This document shows, piece by piece, positions 1 through 8,163 of a DNA stretch of 22,851 bases. The notes below the pieces were generated by a model. That model made no database searches, was not told where the DNA came from, and was given only the letters and a program-made list of their open reading frames with translations. Source of the stretch: Dehalococcoidales bacterium (GTDB lineage: Bacteria; Chloroflexota; Dehalococcoidia; Dehalococcoidales; RBG-16-60-22); NCBI GenBank assembly GCA_016783105.1, contig JADHXF010000024.1, positions 1-22,851 on the forward strand, given 5' to 3'. Numbering within the stretch: position 1 is the first letter of the stretch; each line of letters begins with the position of its first letter. A program made the translations under genes and the position numbers.

Positions 1-2
1 AG

Positions 3-143
3 ACCCGCTCGGGCATGATGCTTCTCGACCACGCCCTGCTAAACCTCTACCGGAGCGGCAGCATCAGCGGCGATAGCCTGTTTGCCTGCTGCAACGACCG
101 CGAGGAAGTGGCCAAGCTTATGGGTAAAGTGGCGGCGGAGTGA
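3..143 (+). CDS. C-terminal end of a probable PilT-type type IV pilus ATPase (partial)
   Basis: The window opens inside a plus-strand reading frame that ends with TGA at 141-143; 46 residues are visible. The pattern GMMLLDHALLNLYRSG, then a short helix and a CCNDREEVAKLMG segment, resembles the extreme C-terminus of PilT-type twitching ATPases, where a 'queue of targets' helix (…LDQALLxLYxxGxIS…) is followed by a D(R/P)EE(V/L)xxL(M/I) helix. PilT is a cytoplasmic hexameric ATPase that powers pilus retraction. None of the nucleotide-binding motifs lies inside the window, so the family call rests on the tail only; a related PilB/GspE-like ATPase is possible. It ends 45 bases before the convergent FrhB-like gene, and no clear terminator hairpin is visible between them. 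Confidence 0.5.
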   Translation, partial: TRSGMMLLDHALLNLYRSGSISGDSLFACCNDREEVAKLMGKVAAE

Positions 144-188
144 TTTGTGCCAATCCTCTTAATTTTTAAATTTTCTACCTCGGGCAGG

Positions 189-1481
189 TCAAACAAAAAT
201 TGTAGTATATTTCATTTTTGGAATGGAACTCATCTTACGGCTCAGCCTGTGCAGAATGGGAATGAACCGCCACAGGTACCGCTTTGAGGCAATAAACGAC
301 CCCGCAGCTAGCATGGCTGCACCAGCAAAACCGGCCAAACCCGTTTTACTCAGGTTAGTCTTATAACCTGGAATTCCCTTTCTCATGATTCCAGCCAGCC
401 TGAAAAATAGATTAATTCTGGTCTTCTTTGAGAGAAACCACGGTTGAGATTGAGCTACCATACTGGCACCGATACCTTGAAGCTCGCTCAGGCCCCCTTC
501 GGCAACCTGCTTGAGCATAGCCTCCGCTCGAGGAGTCCTCGATATGATGACCGAAATACCTGCCTTATCATCGGAAAACTCTGGCAGCCAGGCATCACCG
601 CAGGAGACATCGGCAAGCTCGGCGGCACCATCGCAGCAAAGCAGGCAACGCCATGGGGTAAAAGATAGCTCCAAGGTTTTATACAGTTCGAAAGTAGGGA
701 TGAACATCTTGCGGCCATTGTGCAAATGAACCGACGCCCCACCCGGCCACCCTTCCCCGCGATAGTCGATAGCTTTAACGTCTTCTTGATGAATGCCCTG
801 TTGTGAGAGCAAATAATCAGTAGCCAGGAAGCTATAAGTATAGCCACAGAATATACCTATATGCAATACAATTCTGGCAGCAAGCGCTTTGTTAACCTGC
901 TCAGATTTACGGATACCGTGTATATGGCATGGTAATCCCACTACGGCGTATTTCCCTTCTTTATCAAGAATTTCGCGCAGGGCGATATTTGCCGGTACCG
1001 GACAATACTTTGATTTTGCCGCAGAAATTATTTCCTCTCTGGTTCTGGCAATAAAAGGCTCGGGTTCCAGCGGGTTGTTCTCATTCATTCTGGTCACCAG
1101 CGCACCATCTATTAACCGGTCTTCAAGAGCAGACAAAAGCAGTGTGGTCACCATACCACCGGAAGCGCCATTATATCTCAATTTTTTATCAGCGGAGTAG
1201 CCCGAATAGCAGTTAATATGAACACCAAGTATGCTATCTCCTGATTTTTCAGAAAATGCATACTTATTGAGCTGGTCAAAATCCACCGAGTGGCCGGGAC
1301 ATACTTGCAGGCAAATAGAGCATTGGTTGCAGATTGTGAAATCTATTTGCGGAATATAAATACCTCTACGGTCATCTCTGGTCAATGCAATCGCCGCCAG
1401 GGGGCACAAAGAGACACAGGTTCCACAGCCGTGGCATAAGTCTCTGGCAACAACTTGGGCGATGGTTTTGTCTTTCTTCAT
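189..1481 (-). CDS. FrhB-like coenzyme F420 hydrogenase/dehydrogenase beta-subunit family iron-sulfur flavoprotein
   Basis: This 430-residue protein begins with a two-cluster ferredoxin domain: C16-x2-C19-x2-C22-x3-C26 and C51-x2-C54-x2-C57-x3-C61, each followed by Pro. FrhB-family landmarks follow: GASGG at about 105-109, GLPCHIHG at about 182-189, YRGEGWPGG at about 240-248, and the CLLCCDG…ADVSCGDAW block at about 279-298. Family members carry FAD and Fe-S clusters and pass electrons between ferredoxin and F420, or in orphan versions to other acceptors. No hydrogenase or F420H2 dehydrogenase partner is visible, so the real electron acceptor is unknown. The ATG at 1481 has no recognisable Shine-Dalgarno; the 29 bases upstream are AT-rich. 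It follows the glutaminyl cyclase gene on the same strand and is probably cotranscribed with it, an odd functional pairing. Confidence 0.85.
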   Translation of the reverse strand: MKKDKTIAQVVARDLCHGCGTCVSLCPLAAIALTRDDRRGIYIPQIDFTICNQCSICLQVCPGHSVDFDQLNKYAFSEKSGDSILGVHINCYSGYSADKKLRYNGASGGMVTTLLLSALEDRLIDGALVTRMNENNPLEPEPFIARTREEIISAAKSKYCPVPANIALREILDKEGKYAVVGLPCHIHGIRKSEQVNKALAARIVLHIGIFCGYTYSFLATDYLLSQQGIHQEDVKAIDYRGEGWPGGASVHLHNGRKMFIPTFELYKTLELSFTPWRCLLCCDGAAELADVSCGDAWLPEFSDDKAGISVIISRTPRAEAMLKQVAEGGLSELQGIGASMVAQSQPWFLSKKTRINLFFRLAGIMRKGIPGYKTNLSKTGLAGFAGAAMLAAGSFIASKRYLWRFIPILHRLSRKMSSIPKMKYTTIFV

Positions 1482-1510
1482 ATATACAGATATATATTAA
1501 TCCGTTTGAA

Positions 1511-2335
1511 CTACGAGCTGATCCTTATCTCAAACAGCCAGGGCCATAGCTTCCCGGTAACAAATAACCGCTCGTTCGCAGTGTCATAGGCGATACCATT
1601 CAGAACATCAACAGGCGTGCTGTAAGATTGAGGCGGCAGGAGTCCAGATAAATCTATCCATCCGCTGACCTGGCCACTGCCTGGCTCAATTATCGCTATA
1701 TTGTCGGTCTGCCAAACATTGGTATATATACGGCCATTGATATATTCCAGCTCATTGAGCCTGTCCACAGGCACGCCATTGTCATTGACATCGATACGAC
1801 GGGTTATTTCAAAAGTCTCGGGATTCAAAAAACGTAATGCCGAAGTGCCATCGCTCATAATCAGACATTCTCCGTCATGCGTAATGCCCCATCCCTCCGT
1901 GTCATAGGCAAAATCGCGTAGCAACTCAAAACTATTTTTGTCATAGATAAAACCCACGCCAGATTTCCAGGTTAGCTGGATGATGGTATCCCCGAAAACA
2001 GTAATACCCTCCCCAAAATACTGGTCTGGCAGTTCATAAATCTGCCGTACCTTGCCGGTTTCCAATTCTACTTTGCGCAACGAGGAACCCCCGTACCGTC
2101 CGGTTCCCTCATAGATAACGCCGTTTTCAAACACCAGCCCCTGTGTGAAAACATCCCTGTCATGGGGATACCTGTTGACTATCTCATATGTATAGACCGG
2201 GACCGACGGTGAGGTCACGTGGTTCTCGGCTTGCCTGCCATCCTCAGGGACACTTGAGCACGCGCTGATACCCAGTATCGCCAGGAGAAAAAAGGCGGCA
2301 AAAATAGATTTGCTATAAAACCGAACTGAAAACAT
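1511..2335 (-). CDS. Glutaminyl-peptide cyclotransferase, plant/bacterial beta-propeller type, lipoprotein
   Basis: This 274-residue protein converts N-terminal Gln of peptides to pyroglutamate in the plant-type glutamine cyclotransferase family (PF05096). Conserved stretches are clear: FTQGLVFENGVIYEGTGRYG near 63-82, the FGEGITVFGD and LTWKSG turns, EGWGITHDG, LNELEYINGRIYTNVWQTD, and NGIAYD…FVTGKLWP near the C-terminus, each a blade of the five-bladed propeller. The N-terminus has a basic start, a hydrophobic stretch and a lipobox-like ISAC at about residues 23-26, so it is probably lipid-anchored outside the membrane. The ATG lies three bases after the TGA of the upstream MFS remnant and lacks a strong Shine-Dalgarno, suggesting it was once translationally coupled to that transporter gene. 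The FrhB-like gene follows 29 bases downstream. Confidence 0.9.
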   Translation of the reverse strand: MFSVRFYSKSIFAAFFLLAILGISACSSVPEDGRQAENHVTSPSVPVYTYEIVNRYPHDRDVFTQGLVFENGVIYEGTGRYGGSSLRKVELETGKVRQIYELPDQYFGEGITVFGDTIIQLTWKSGVGFIYDKNSFELLRDFAYDTEGWGITHDGECLIMSDGTSALRFLNPETFEITRRIDVNDNGVPVDRLNELEYINGRIYTNVWQTDNIAIIEPGSGQVSGWIDLSGLLPPQSYSTPVDVLNGIAYDTANERLFVTGKLWPWLFEIRISS

Positions 2336-2338
2336 GGT

Positions 2339-2548
2339 TCAATTATATTTCTTATCGGGTATCCTCAGCAATAATAAAGGGATTATCGCCATAACAGACA
2401 GGGAAGCCCAGAACAGGAAAGGCAATCCAGGATTGAGATTCGCCAGGCTATTACCCAGAGGAGGAGAAATAAAAGACCCCGGTTGCGCAAAAGTGAAAGC
2501 CAGTCCCAGCAGATACCATCTTTTGGTCGAATAACCAGCGACTGTCAT
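2339..2548 (-). pseudogene. Remnant of an MFS transporter (last two membrane helices only)
   Basis: The frame encodes 69 residues that look like the end of a major facilitator superfamily permease: one helix with FAQPGSFISPPLGNSLA, a short NPG turn, and a final helix FWASLSVMAIIPLLLL followed by the basic tail RIPDKK. The frame stays open upstream to about 2617, where an in-frame TGA stops it, but the residues there no longer look like a transporter. A normal MFS protein has 12 helices in roughly 400 residues, so at least 80 percent is missing. I infer a decayed gene. Its stop codon is three bases before the start of the glutaminyl cyclase gene, so the intact ancestor was probably the first gene of that operon. 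A genuine two-helix protein cannot be excluded. Confidence 0.5.
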
Positions 2549-2577
2549 CGAAAACTCAAACGGCTCAGAAAGTTGCG

Positions 2578-2736
2578 CTAACTGATATCGTAGGATATGG
2601 CATGCAACCGAGTTAAGTCAACTTCGGCCAGCGTGGCAAGTGCGGTGCGGGTTCTGCGTAACATGTGAGTTAGATTAGAACCAGCGACCTTCAGATAGCC
2701 GCCAGGAGGCATGGATAATTCTGCCTTCCCTGGCAC
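2578..2736 (-). CDS. Possible small ORF, 52 residues, unknown
   Basis: A minus-strand frame runs from GTG at 2736 (or ATG at 2712) to TAG at 2580-2578. The residues have a protein-like composition (MPPGGYLKVAGSN, then the basic helix-like LRRTRTALATLAEVDLTRL), but there is no convincing Shine-Dalgarno and I recognise no family. It overlaps the open frame upstream of the MFS remnant. It may be a small gene, a fragment of a lost gene, or chance. Confidence 0.2.
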   Translation of the reverse strand: MPGKAELSMPPGGYLKVAGSNLTHMLRRTRTALATLAEVDLTRLHAISYDIS

Positions 2737-2768
2737 CTCAATTTACACAAAGGCGAAGTAAAGTAGAT

Positions 2769-4631
2769 TTATACCAGGCCCAGTTCCTTCAGTTTTTTAT
2801 CCTCCGGTACTCCGGTGGTTTCATGCCATCCCATCAGCTTGTAATAATCTCTCTTCGCTTTTTCCATCTTGACCGGGTCCAGAGGCTTATCAGCCAAAAT
2901 TCCGTCGGTCTTTGGCTGGTAGAAGCGCTGCGGCAAGACGTCATCAGAAGCAGAAAACCCTTCGCGGAGGTTGAACAACCTGAAAGTCGTTAGTGTTCTG
3001 TCGGCAATCGAGAAAAGGTCACTGACATCGACGCTCCAGCCTGTCGCCGCGTTAAGCAGTTCCGTAAGCTGCGTCAGGTTGTAAGGCAGAAACTGGCATA
3101 CCACCAGAGAGTCGAGAATAGTCAGCCTTCTCTGAACATGCTGGAACAATCTTACTTTCTTGATACTGACATCCTCAACAGGGAACGGCCCGGTAATTCC
3201 CAATTCCGCTGCCTCTTTAACACGCCAGTTGTTATCACCGGCGTACATGTGGTCATGCAGATTGAGGCAGTGGTCAGCACCATGCGGATTGACCATGAAG
3301 CCGATACCGATGCCTGGTTTCGCCCTCGGCTCGTGCATTCCAGGCTCCAGCCCTTTAACCGCGATGGCAAATTGCTCGGCGCCACCACCAATCTGTCTGG
3401 CGGCCCGGGTAACTCCTTCGGCAAGCAGGTCGCCGATGCCCTCGCGTCTGGCAATCATCTCAATAAGCTGAAGCATCGCCTGCTCGTTGCCGAACCTCAA
3501 GTCAATGCCACCGGTGTCTTTACTGCTGAGCAGACCATTCTCGAAGCACTCCATGGCAAAGGCGATAACCTCGCCTGTTGAAATCGTATCCAGGGAGTAG
3601 GCATTACAGAGCTCGTTGCCCTTGGCAATTGCCTCCAGGTTATCGATTCCGCAGTTGGAGCCGATTGAGGCAAGTGTCTCATATTCAGGGCCTCCGTAAT
3701 CAGGGTCAACCTTATAAGGCGAATCAACTTTAACCACCTTCTTACAGCGCACCGGGCAGGCGAAACAGGCGTCCATCTTAATTCCGATATTATTCATTAC
3801 CGCAGGCGCGTCGATTTTTTTGACCGTCGGGAACAGGCCATCGCGGAAGTTCCTCACCGGCAGGTTTCCTATGGCCTCAAAACCGTCCATGCCCGCTCCA
3901 GTACCGTATTCCCAGAAACCCCTCATCAGCTCCCAGTTAGCCTTCAGCCATTTCGCTAATTCTCTGGCCGGCTTGCCATCAACGGCCTTCGGAGCATGGT
4001 GCCCTCTTACCGCTATTGCTTTCAAGTTTTTAGCCCCCATAACGGCGCCAACGCCACCTCTCCCGGCAGCGTCGAATAACCCGTTCATGACACAGGCGTA
4101 CTTCACCAGGTTCTCTCCGGCAGGCCCTATCGAAGCAACGCGGATAAGGTCATCTCCCAGCTCAGCTATTATCTGCTGCTGAGTTTCCTTGGTATTTTTA
4201 CCCCAGAGATGGGCGGCATCTCTCAAATCCGCCTTTCCGTCCTGAATCCAGAGATATACCGGTTTATCTGATTTACCGTCAACAATTATCCCGTCCACGC
4301 CGGCCCGCTTTAACTCAGCTCCCCAGACTCCACCCACCTCTGATTTGGCCACGCCACCCGTTAACGGCGATTTAGCGCCGATGCCATTGCGCCCGCTGCC
4401 AGGAAAGGGCAAACCGGTTAAGGGCCCGGTAGCGAATATCAGTTTATTATCAGGACCAAGGGGGTCTGTCTTTGGTTCGAGTTCTTTCCACAGGTAATGC
4501 GAGATAAACCCTGCGCCGCCCAAATATTTATCACATAACTCCTCATCAGTTTTTTCTTCCCTGACGCGAAGATTGTTCAGGTCAACCCGCAATGTTTTCC
4601 CGGTATAGCCGCCTGAAATTTTTTTGCTCAC
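2769..4631 (-). CDS. aor: Tungsten-containing aldehyde:ferredoxin oxidoreductase
   Basis: This 620-residue cytoplasmic enzyme oxidises aldehydes to carboxylic acids with ferredoxin as acceptor, or the reverse, using a tungsten bis-pterin cofactor and one [4Fe-4S] cluster. The cluster ligands are visible as C289-x2-C292-x3-C296 and C512 in DSLVVCQF, the spacing of the archaeal and bacterial AOR family. Other family marks are TGPLTG near 68-73, GRNGIGAKSPLTGG near 80-93, AAGRGGVGAVMGAKNLKAI near 188-206 and NPHGADH near 448-454. Length is normal. The start is GTG at 4631, with GGAGGT (complement of 4640-4645) eight bases upstream. It is divergent from transketolase, and the 321-base gap between them (4632-4952) holds both promoters. 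No dedicated ferredoxin or pterin synthesis gene is adjacent. The aldehyde substrate cannot be told from sequence. Confidence 0.95.
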   Translation of the reverse strand: MSKKISGGYTGKTLRVDLNNLRVREEKTDEELCDKYLGGAGFISHYLWKELEPKTDPLGPDNKLIFATGPLTGLPFPGSGRNGIGAKSPLTGGVAKSEVGGVWGAELKRAGVDGIIVDGKSDKPVYLWIQDGKADLRDAAHLWGKNTKETQQQIIAELGDDLIRVASIGPAGENLVKYACVMNGLFDAAGRGGVGAVMGAKNLKAIAVRGHHAPKAVDGKPARELAKWLKANWELMRGFWEYGTGAGMDGFEAIGNLPVRNFRDGLFPTVKKIDAPAVMNNIGIKMDACFACPVRCKKVVKVDSPYKVDPDYGGPEYETLASIGSNCGIDNLEAIAKGNELCNAYSLDTISTGEVIAFAMECFENGLLSSKDTGGIDLRFGNEQAMLQLIEMIARREGIGDLLAEGVTRAARQIGGGAEQFAIAVKGLEPGMHEPRAKPGIGIGFMVNPHGADHCLNLHDHMYAGDNNWRVKEAAELGITGPFPVEDVSIKKVRLFQHVQRRLTILDSLVVCQFLPYNLTQLTELLNAATGWSVDVSDLFSIADRTLTTFRLFNLREGFSASDDVLPQRFYQPKTDGILADKPLDPVKMEKAKRDYYKLMGWHETTGVPEDKKLKELGLV

Positions 4632-4847
4632 TATTTAATACCTCCAATTTATAATAACCGGACTGGTTCACACTTTTACTCTCATGTCCAGCTCAATGCT
4701 CGTTCTGATTCTATCTTGCTTTCCCCCAGCCCGTTGCCTCCTGTTAGCAGTGATTTTACATTATACGACATAAGCCAGGCAATTGCCGCACTCTCCTGCG
4801 TAACAAGAACGGATACCCTAAAAAACCGATTTATTTCCCGTGAATTC

Positions 4848-4875
4848 TTGATAATACCTTAACCTGCGCTATAAT
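4848..4875 (+). promoter_or_regulatory. Sigma-A type promoter for transketolase
   Basis: TTGATA at 4848-4853 is followed after 16 bases by TATAAT at 4870-4875, giving a transcript with about 70 bases of leader before the ATG at 4953. A second TATAAT at 4921-4926 lacks a matching -35. The rest of the AOR-transketolase gap shows no other clear element. Confidence 0.5.
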
Positions 4876-4952
4876 TAAATATATAAGTCCTCAGGATAAA
4901 TTATCGTTTTAGCAAGCTGCTATAATTGCCAGGTAGAAAGGAGATGGGCTTT

Positions 4953-6974
4953 ATGCCGCTCATAAATTCAAAGACGGGGAAAAATCTTAAGACTTACTCA
5001 GTTAAGGAACTGGAAGAAGCGGCCAATCTGATGAGAGGTTACAGCCTGATCGCTCTGGGCGCCGCCGGGTCAGGTCATTCCGGAGGAACGCTATCACTCA
5101 TGGATGTTGCCGCAGCGCTTTATCTGCACGAGGCCAGTCTTGACCCGGCAAGTCCCTTCTGGCCAGACCGCGACAGGATTTTCTGGTCGGCAGGGCACAA
5201 GGCACCGATACTGTACGCAGGTCTGGGTATGGCAGGGTTCTTTAATATCGAAGAGATGGTTACACTTCGTAAACTCCACTCACCATTCCAGGGACATCCA
5301 CACTGGCTCAAGCTGGAAGGCATAGAAGCCTCCAGCGGCTCGCTAGGGCAGGGCCTATCCATTTCCGTGGGGGACGCCCTCGCCGCGAGGCTGGATAAGA
5401 AGAACTACCGCGTATACTGTCTCATGGGTGACGGGGAACAGCAGGAGGGCCAGGTCTGGGAGGCAGCCATGGAAGCCTGCCATTACGGGCTGGACAACCT
5501 CTGCGGCATCATCGACAAGAACCGCCTGCAGATAGACGGTTGCGTGGATGATGTTATGTGCATTGACCCGCTTACGGACAAATACCGCGCCTTCGGGTGG
5601 CATGTTATTGAAATCAATGGGCATGACATGAAAGAGATACTCGGTGCTTTCAAGGAAGCCAGAGAGACAAAAGGCAAACCGTCCCTCATTATCGCCCACA
5701 CTACCAAAGGCAAGGGCATTGACTTCATGGAGGACGTAGCCGGCTGGCATGGTAAAGCTCCAAGCATTGAGCAGACGAGAGACGCCTTAAAGCAGCTGGG
5801 ACTTGAGACAAAGCTCCCTGTAGAAAAGCTGCTTGAAAAAGCGGCCGCTTACCAGGATAAGGTTACCCGGGAGCTCGAAGCTAAACAGCCCAAGTTTTCG
5901 CGAAACTATTTCTGGAACACATCGGAGATTATGAAAGCGGAGATGGTCCCCACCAGGATGGGGTTTGGCAATGCTCTTTCCGAACATGGTGACGACCCGA
6001 GGGTAGTCTGCCTAGGAGCTGATATCTCCGACTCCATAACCATCAGCCAGTTCTATAAAGAACATCCCCACCGCACGGAACGCTGGCTTTCCGTGGGCAT
6101 CGCAGAACAGTCGGGAACATGCGTGGCGGCGGGACTGGCCAAAGAAGGGAAATTACCTATCTTCGGAACTTACGGCGTCTTCGCTTCAGGAAGGAACCTT
6201 GACCAGCTGCGCACCACCGTCTGCTACGGCAATTTCAATGTAATGATTGCCGGAGCTCATGGAGGTGTTTCTGTGGGAGCTGATGGCGCCACCCACCAGG
6301 CGCTGGAAGAGCTGTTTCAAATGTGCGGTCTGCCCAATATGAATGTCGAAGTTCCATGTGATTCCGTAGAGACCAGGCGGGCTACCGAATATCTGCTTTT
6401 CAAGGTCACCGGCCCCAAATACATCAGGTTTGCCCGCGAGGCAACCCCGGTCGTCACTGATAACAGCACTCCCTATAAATGGGGGGAGGCCAATGTCATC
6501 CGTTTCCGCGGAGAAAATGCCAGCTTCAAAGACGCTTTCGAGCATCACCTTGCCTCAGGCTATAAGAGCGAGGGTGAGGATGTGGCCATAATCGCCTGCG
6601 GGCCTTCGGTAGTCGAAGCCATGAGGGCAGCCTGGATATTGAAGCAGGAGTACAACCTGGAAACGAGGGTGCTCAATATACACACCGTCAAGCCTCTTGA
6701 TGAAAAGGCCATCGCGCAGGCAGCTAAAGACTGCGGCGTGGTGGTCACCGCTGAAGAGCACCAGGTCGGTGGCCTGGGAAATCTGGTGGCGGCGGCTATC
6801 GGACGCTCCGCAGAAGTCTACGGCAATCCGGTGATTATAGGCATGATTGGAGTACAGGACCGTTTTGGCGAGTCCGGCTATCCCTGGGAACTGGTCAAGG
6901 AGTTCGAACTTTCTGCCGAACACATTGCCGCCAAAGCAAAGTCGCTGCACGAACTAAAACTATCGAGAGGTTAG
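4953..6974 (+). CDS. tkt: Transketolase (full-length, single chain)
   Basis: The ThDP-dependent enzyme moves two-carbon ketol units between sugar phosphates in the non-oxidative pentose phosphate pathway. From the chosen start it has 673 residues with all three domains in one chain. GHSGG (41-45), AGHK (80-83) and the ThDP/Mg motif GDGEQQEGQ (159-167) with DKN (188-190) lie in the first domain; GIAEQ with the catalytic Glu, FGTYGVFASGR and AGAHGGVSVGADGATHQ lie in the pyrimidine domain; and a C-terminal transketolase domain ends near KSLHELKL. The frame is open from a TTG at 4926, but AAAGGAG at 4937-4943 sits nine bases before ATG 4953 and abuts ATG 4944, so 4953 is preferred. It has its own promoter and no pentose phosphate neighbours. 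Confidence 0.93.
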   Translation: MPLINSKTGKNLKTYSVKELEEAANLMRGYSLIALGAAGSGHSGGTLSLMDVAAALYLHEASLDPASPFWPDRDRIFWSAGHKAPILYAGLGMAGFFNIEEMVTLRKLHSPFQGHPHWLKLEGIEASSGSLGQGLSISVGDALAARLDKKNYRVYCLMGDGEQQEGQVWEAAMEACHYGLDNLCGIIDKNRLQIDGCVDDVMCIDPLTDKYRAFGWHVIEINGHDMKEILGAFKEARETKGKPSLIIAHTTKGKGIDFMEDVAGWHGKAPSIEQTRDALKQLGLETKLPVEKLLEKAAAYQDKVTRELEAKQPKFSRNYFWNTSEIMKAEMVPTRMGFGNALSEHGDDPRVVCLGADISDSITISQFYKEHPHRTERWLSVGIAEQSGTCVAAGLAKEGKLPIFGTYGVFASGRNLDQLRTTVCYGNFNVMIAGAHGGVSVGADGATHQALEELFQMCGLPNMNVEVPCDSVETRRATEYLLFKVTGPKYIRFAREATPVVTDNSTPYKWGEANVIRFRGENASFKDAFEHHLASGYKSEGEDVAIIACGPSVVEAMRAAWILKQEYNLETRVLNIHTVKPLDEKAIAQAAKDCGVVVTAEEHQVGGLGNLVAAAIGRSAEVYGNPVIIGMIGVQDRFGESGYPWELVKEFELSAEHIAAKAKSLHELKLSRG

Positions 6975-7065
6975 TACTGTAAACAAATCCAGTTTTGTGC
7001 GGTGGCACAAATGAGTCCAGCCGGGTTCACAGGATTCGGCGGCGCTGTACAATATTGACCGGCAA

Positions 7066-7088
7066 CCCTGCTTTTAAAAGCGGCAGGG
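7066..7088. terminator. Hairpin between convergent transketolase and amidohydrolase genes
   Basis: CCCTGC at 7066-7071 and GCAGGG at 7083-7088 can pair, with a self-complementary GCTTTTAAAAGC inside the loop. It lies in the 132-base gap between two convergent genes, where a bidirectional terminator is expected, but no strong U-tract follows on either strand. Confidence 0.3.
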
Positions 7089-7106
7089 GCTGCGCGTTTT
7101 AGACTC

Positions 7107-8009
7107 CTACTTCATTTTCCAGAGACGCTGCACATTCTCAGACAGAAACCCGTCTATTTCCTGCTGTGTAAGCGTGGGGTATCCCTGGGCCTGCAAGTCG
7201 CGGTTCAACCCGTTCCTTATGTATGAAATCTCCCGCTGCAGCAAACCGATATACTCATCCACATTCTCACCAACGTAGTCCGAGCCGTAAAATACCCGGT
7301 CCAGAACACCATATTCTCTGGCCATGGCGAGGTTTCTTGCCAGCAAAAGTCGCCTTCCTTTACCGAGATAAGGCTCGATGAACATGGCGAAATCAGTATA
7401 TACGTTTGGCGAACGGGCCATTATGCAGAGAAGCTCCTCCGTCCACGGATAACCCATGTGTTCAACGTCAAACCTGAGTTCCGGAAAATCAATCGTTAAA
7501 TCATCAAGAAAAGTAACCTGACAGTACTTTAAAGGGCAGTTTTCAGGCGGCCCGAACTGGTGAGAGTGATGAAAGTAGACAGGTATATCCAGTTCGATAG
7601 CTTTCTCATAAAAAGGGTATATTCGCGGGTCATTTGCGTAATAGTGCCCGTAACCTGGCGTCAGCAGTAAACCTTTTATGCTTTTACTGGTTACCAGGTT
7701 ATCCAGCTCCTTTAATTGAGCTGTATTCAAACGGTCCTCCGCATCCAGTGGCTCCGCCGCGGCAAATGATATTATTCTTGTCGGCTCAAGTTGCTGCAGT
7801 TCCGCGGCAAGTTCGTTTGAGCCCAGCCACATACCCCGGATGCGCTCCATCGACTGAGACATAGTCTGGAACCGGGATATTCCTATTTCATCCAGCCGCC
7901 TGAAAAGTAGATTTATATCGAAGCCTTCAATATCGCTGACGTTTTTCTTCAGACTGTCCAGAGTGGCACGCTTATGGTACATATGAGAATGGCCATCGAT
8001 TATGCCCAT
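7107..8009 (-). CDS. Amidohydrolase family 2 (metal-dependent TIM-barrel hydrolase/decarboxylase)
   Basis: This 300-residue protein carries the metal-binding marks of the amidohydrolase_2 family (PF04909), which includes ACMSD-like decarboxylases and lactone hydrolases: H7-x-H9 in IDGHSHM, a barrel His in PVYFHHSH, a His in DVEHMGYPW, and the distal Asp in FYGSDYVGE. It is probably cytoplasmic, with no signal peptide. The ATG at 8009 follows a GGAGAGGG-like Shine-Dalgarno, and the length is normal. It stands alone between the convergent transketolase gene and a tRNA remnant, so context does not reveal the substrate. Confidence 0.85.
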   Translation of the reverse strand: MGIIDGHSHMYHKRATLDSLKKNVSDIEGFDINLLFRRLDEIGISRFQTMSQSMERIRGMWLGSNELAAELQQLEPTRIISFAAAEPLDAEDRLNTAQLKELDNLVTSKSIKGLLLTPGYGHYYANDPRIYPFYEKAIELDIPVYFHHSHQFGPPENCPLKYCQVTFLDDLTIDFPELRFDVEHMGYPWTEELLCIMARSPNVYTDFAMFIEPYLGKGRRLLLARNLAMAREYGVLDRVFYGSDYVGENVDEYIGLLQREISYIRNGLNRDLQAQGYPTLTQQEIDGFLSENVQRLWKMK

Positions 8010-8095
8010 TTTCCCTCTCCAATCTCATGTATATCTTGTACAGCTACACGGATTTGCTCTCTATTTTACCCCTTCGACTGGTTGACGTCGAGAGA

Positions 8096-8128
8096 TGCAG
8101 GTGATGGAACTCGAACCCACGATGTCTT
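8096..8128 (-). pseudogene. tRNA 3'-end remnant (T-arm plus acceptor strand)
   Basis: Read on the minus strand, the 33 bases give AAGACAT, a T-arm with GGGTTCGAG and TCCAT, then an acceptor strand CACCTGC and A. The T-stem can form (with two G-U pairs). No anticodon arm, D-arm or 5' acceptor strand is found in the 45 bases that should follow toward 8165. It matches the other remnant at 15701-15752 at 27 of 33 positions by eye. Confidence 0.5.
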
Positions 8129-8163
8129 AGCTGGAAAAACTGTAAAATCACAAAAGTGGCTTA

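Noticed and set aside
3138..3581. 147-residue plus-strand frame inside the AOR gene
   Set aside because: It lies fully antisense to a strongly conserved AOR coding sequence and has no ribosome site; it is a shadow frame.
4921..4926. TATAAT immediately upstream of the transketolase ribosome site
   Set aside because: No -35 at a suitable distance, and the upstream pair at 4848-4875 is a better promoter.
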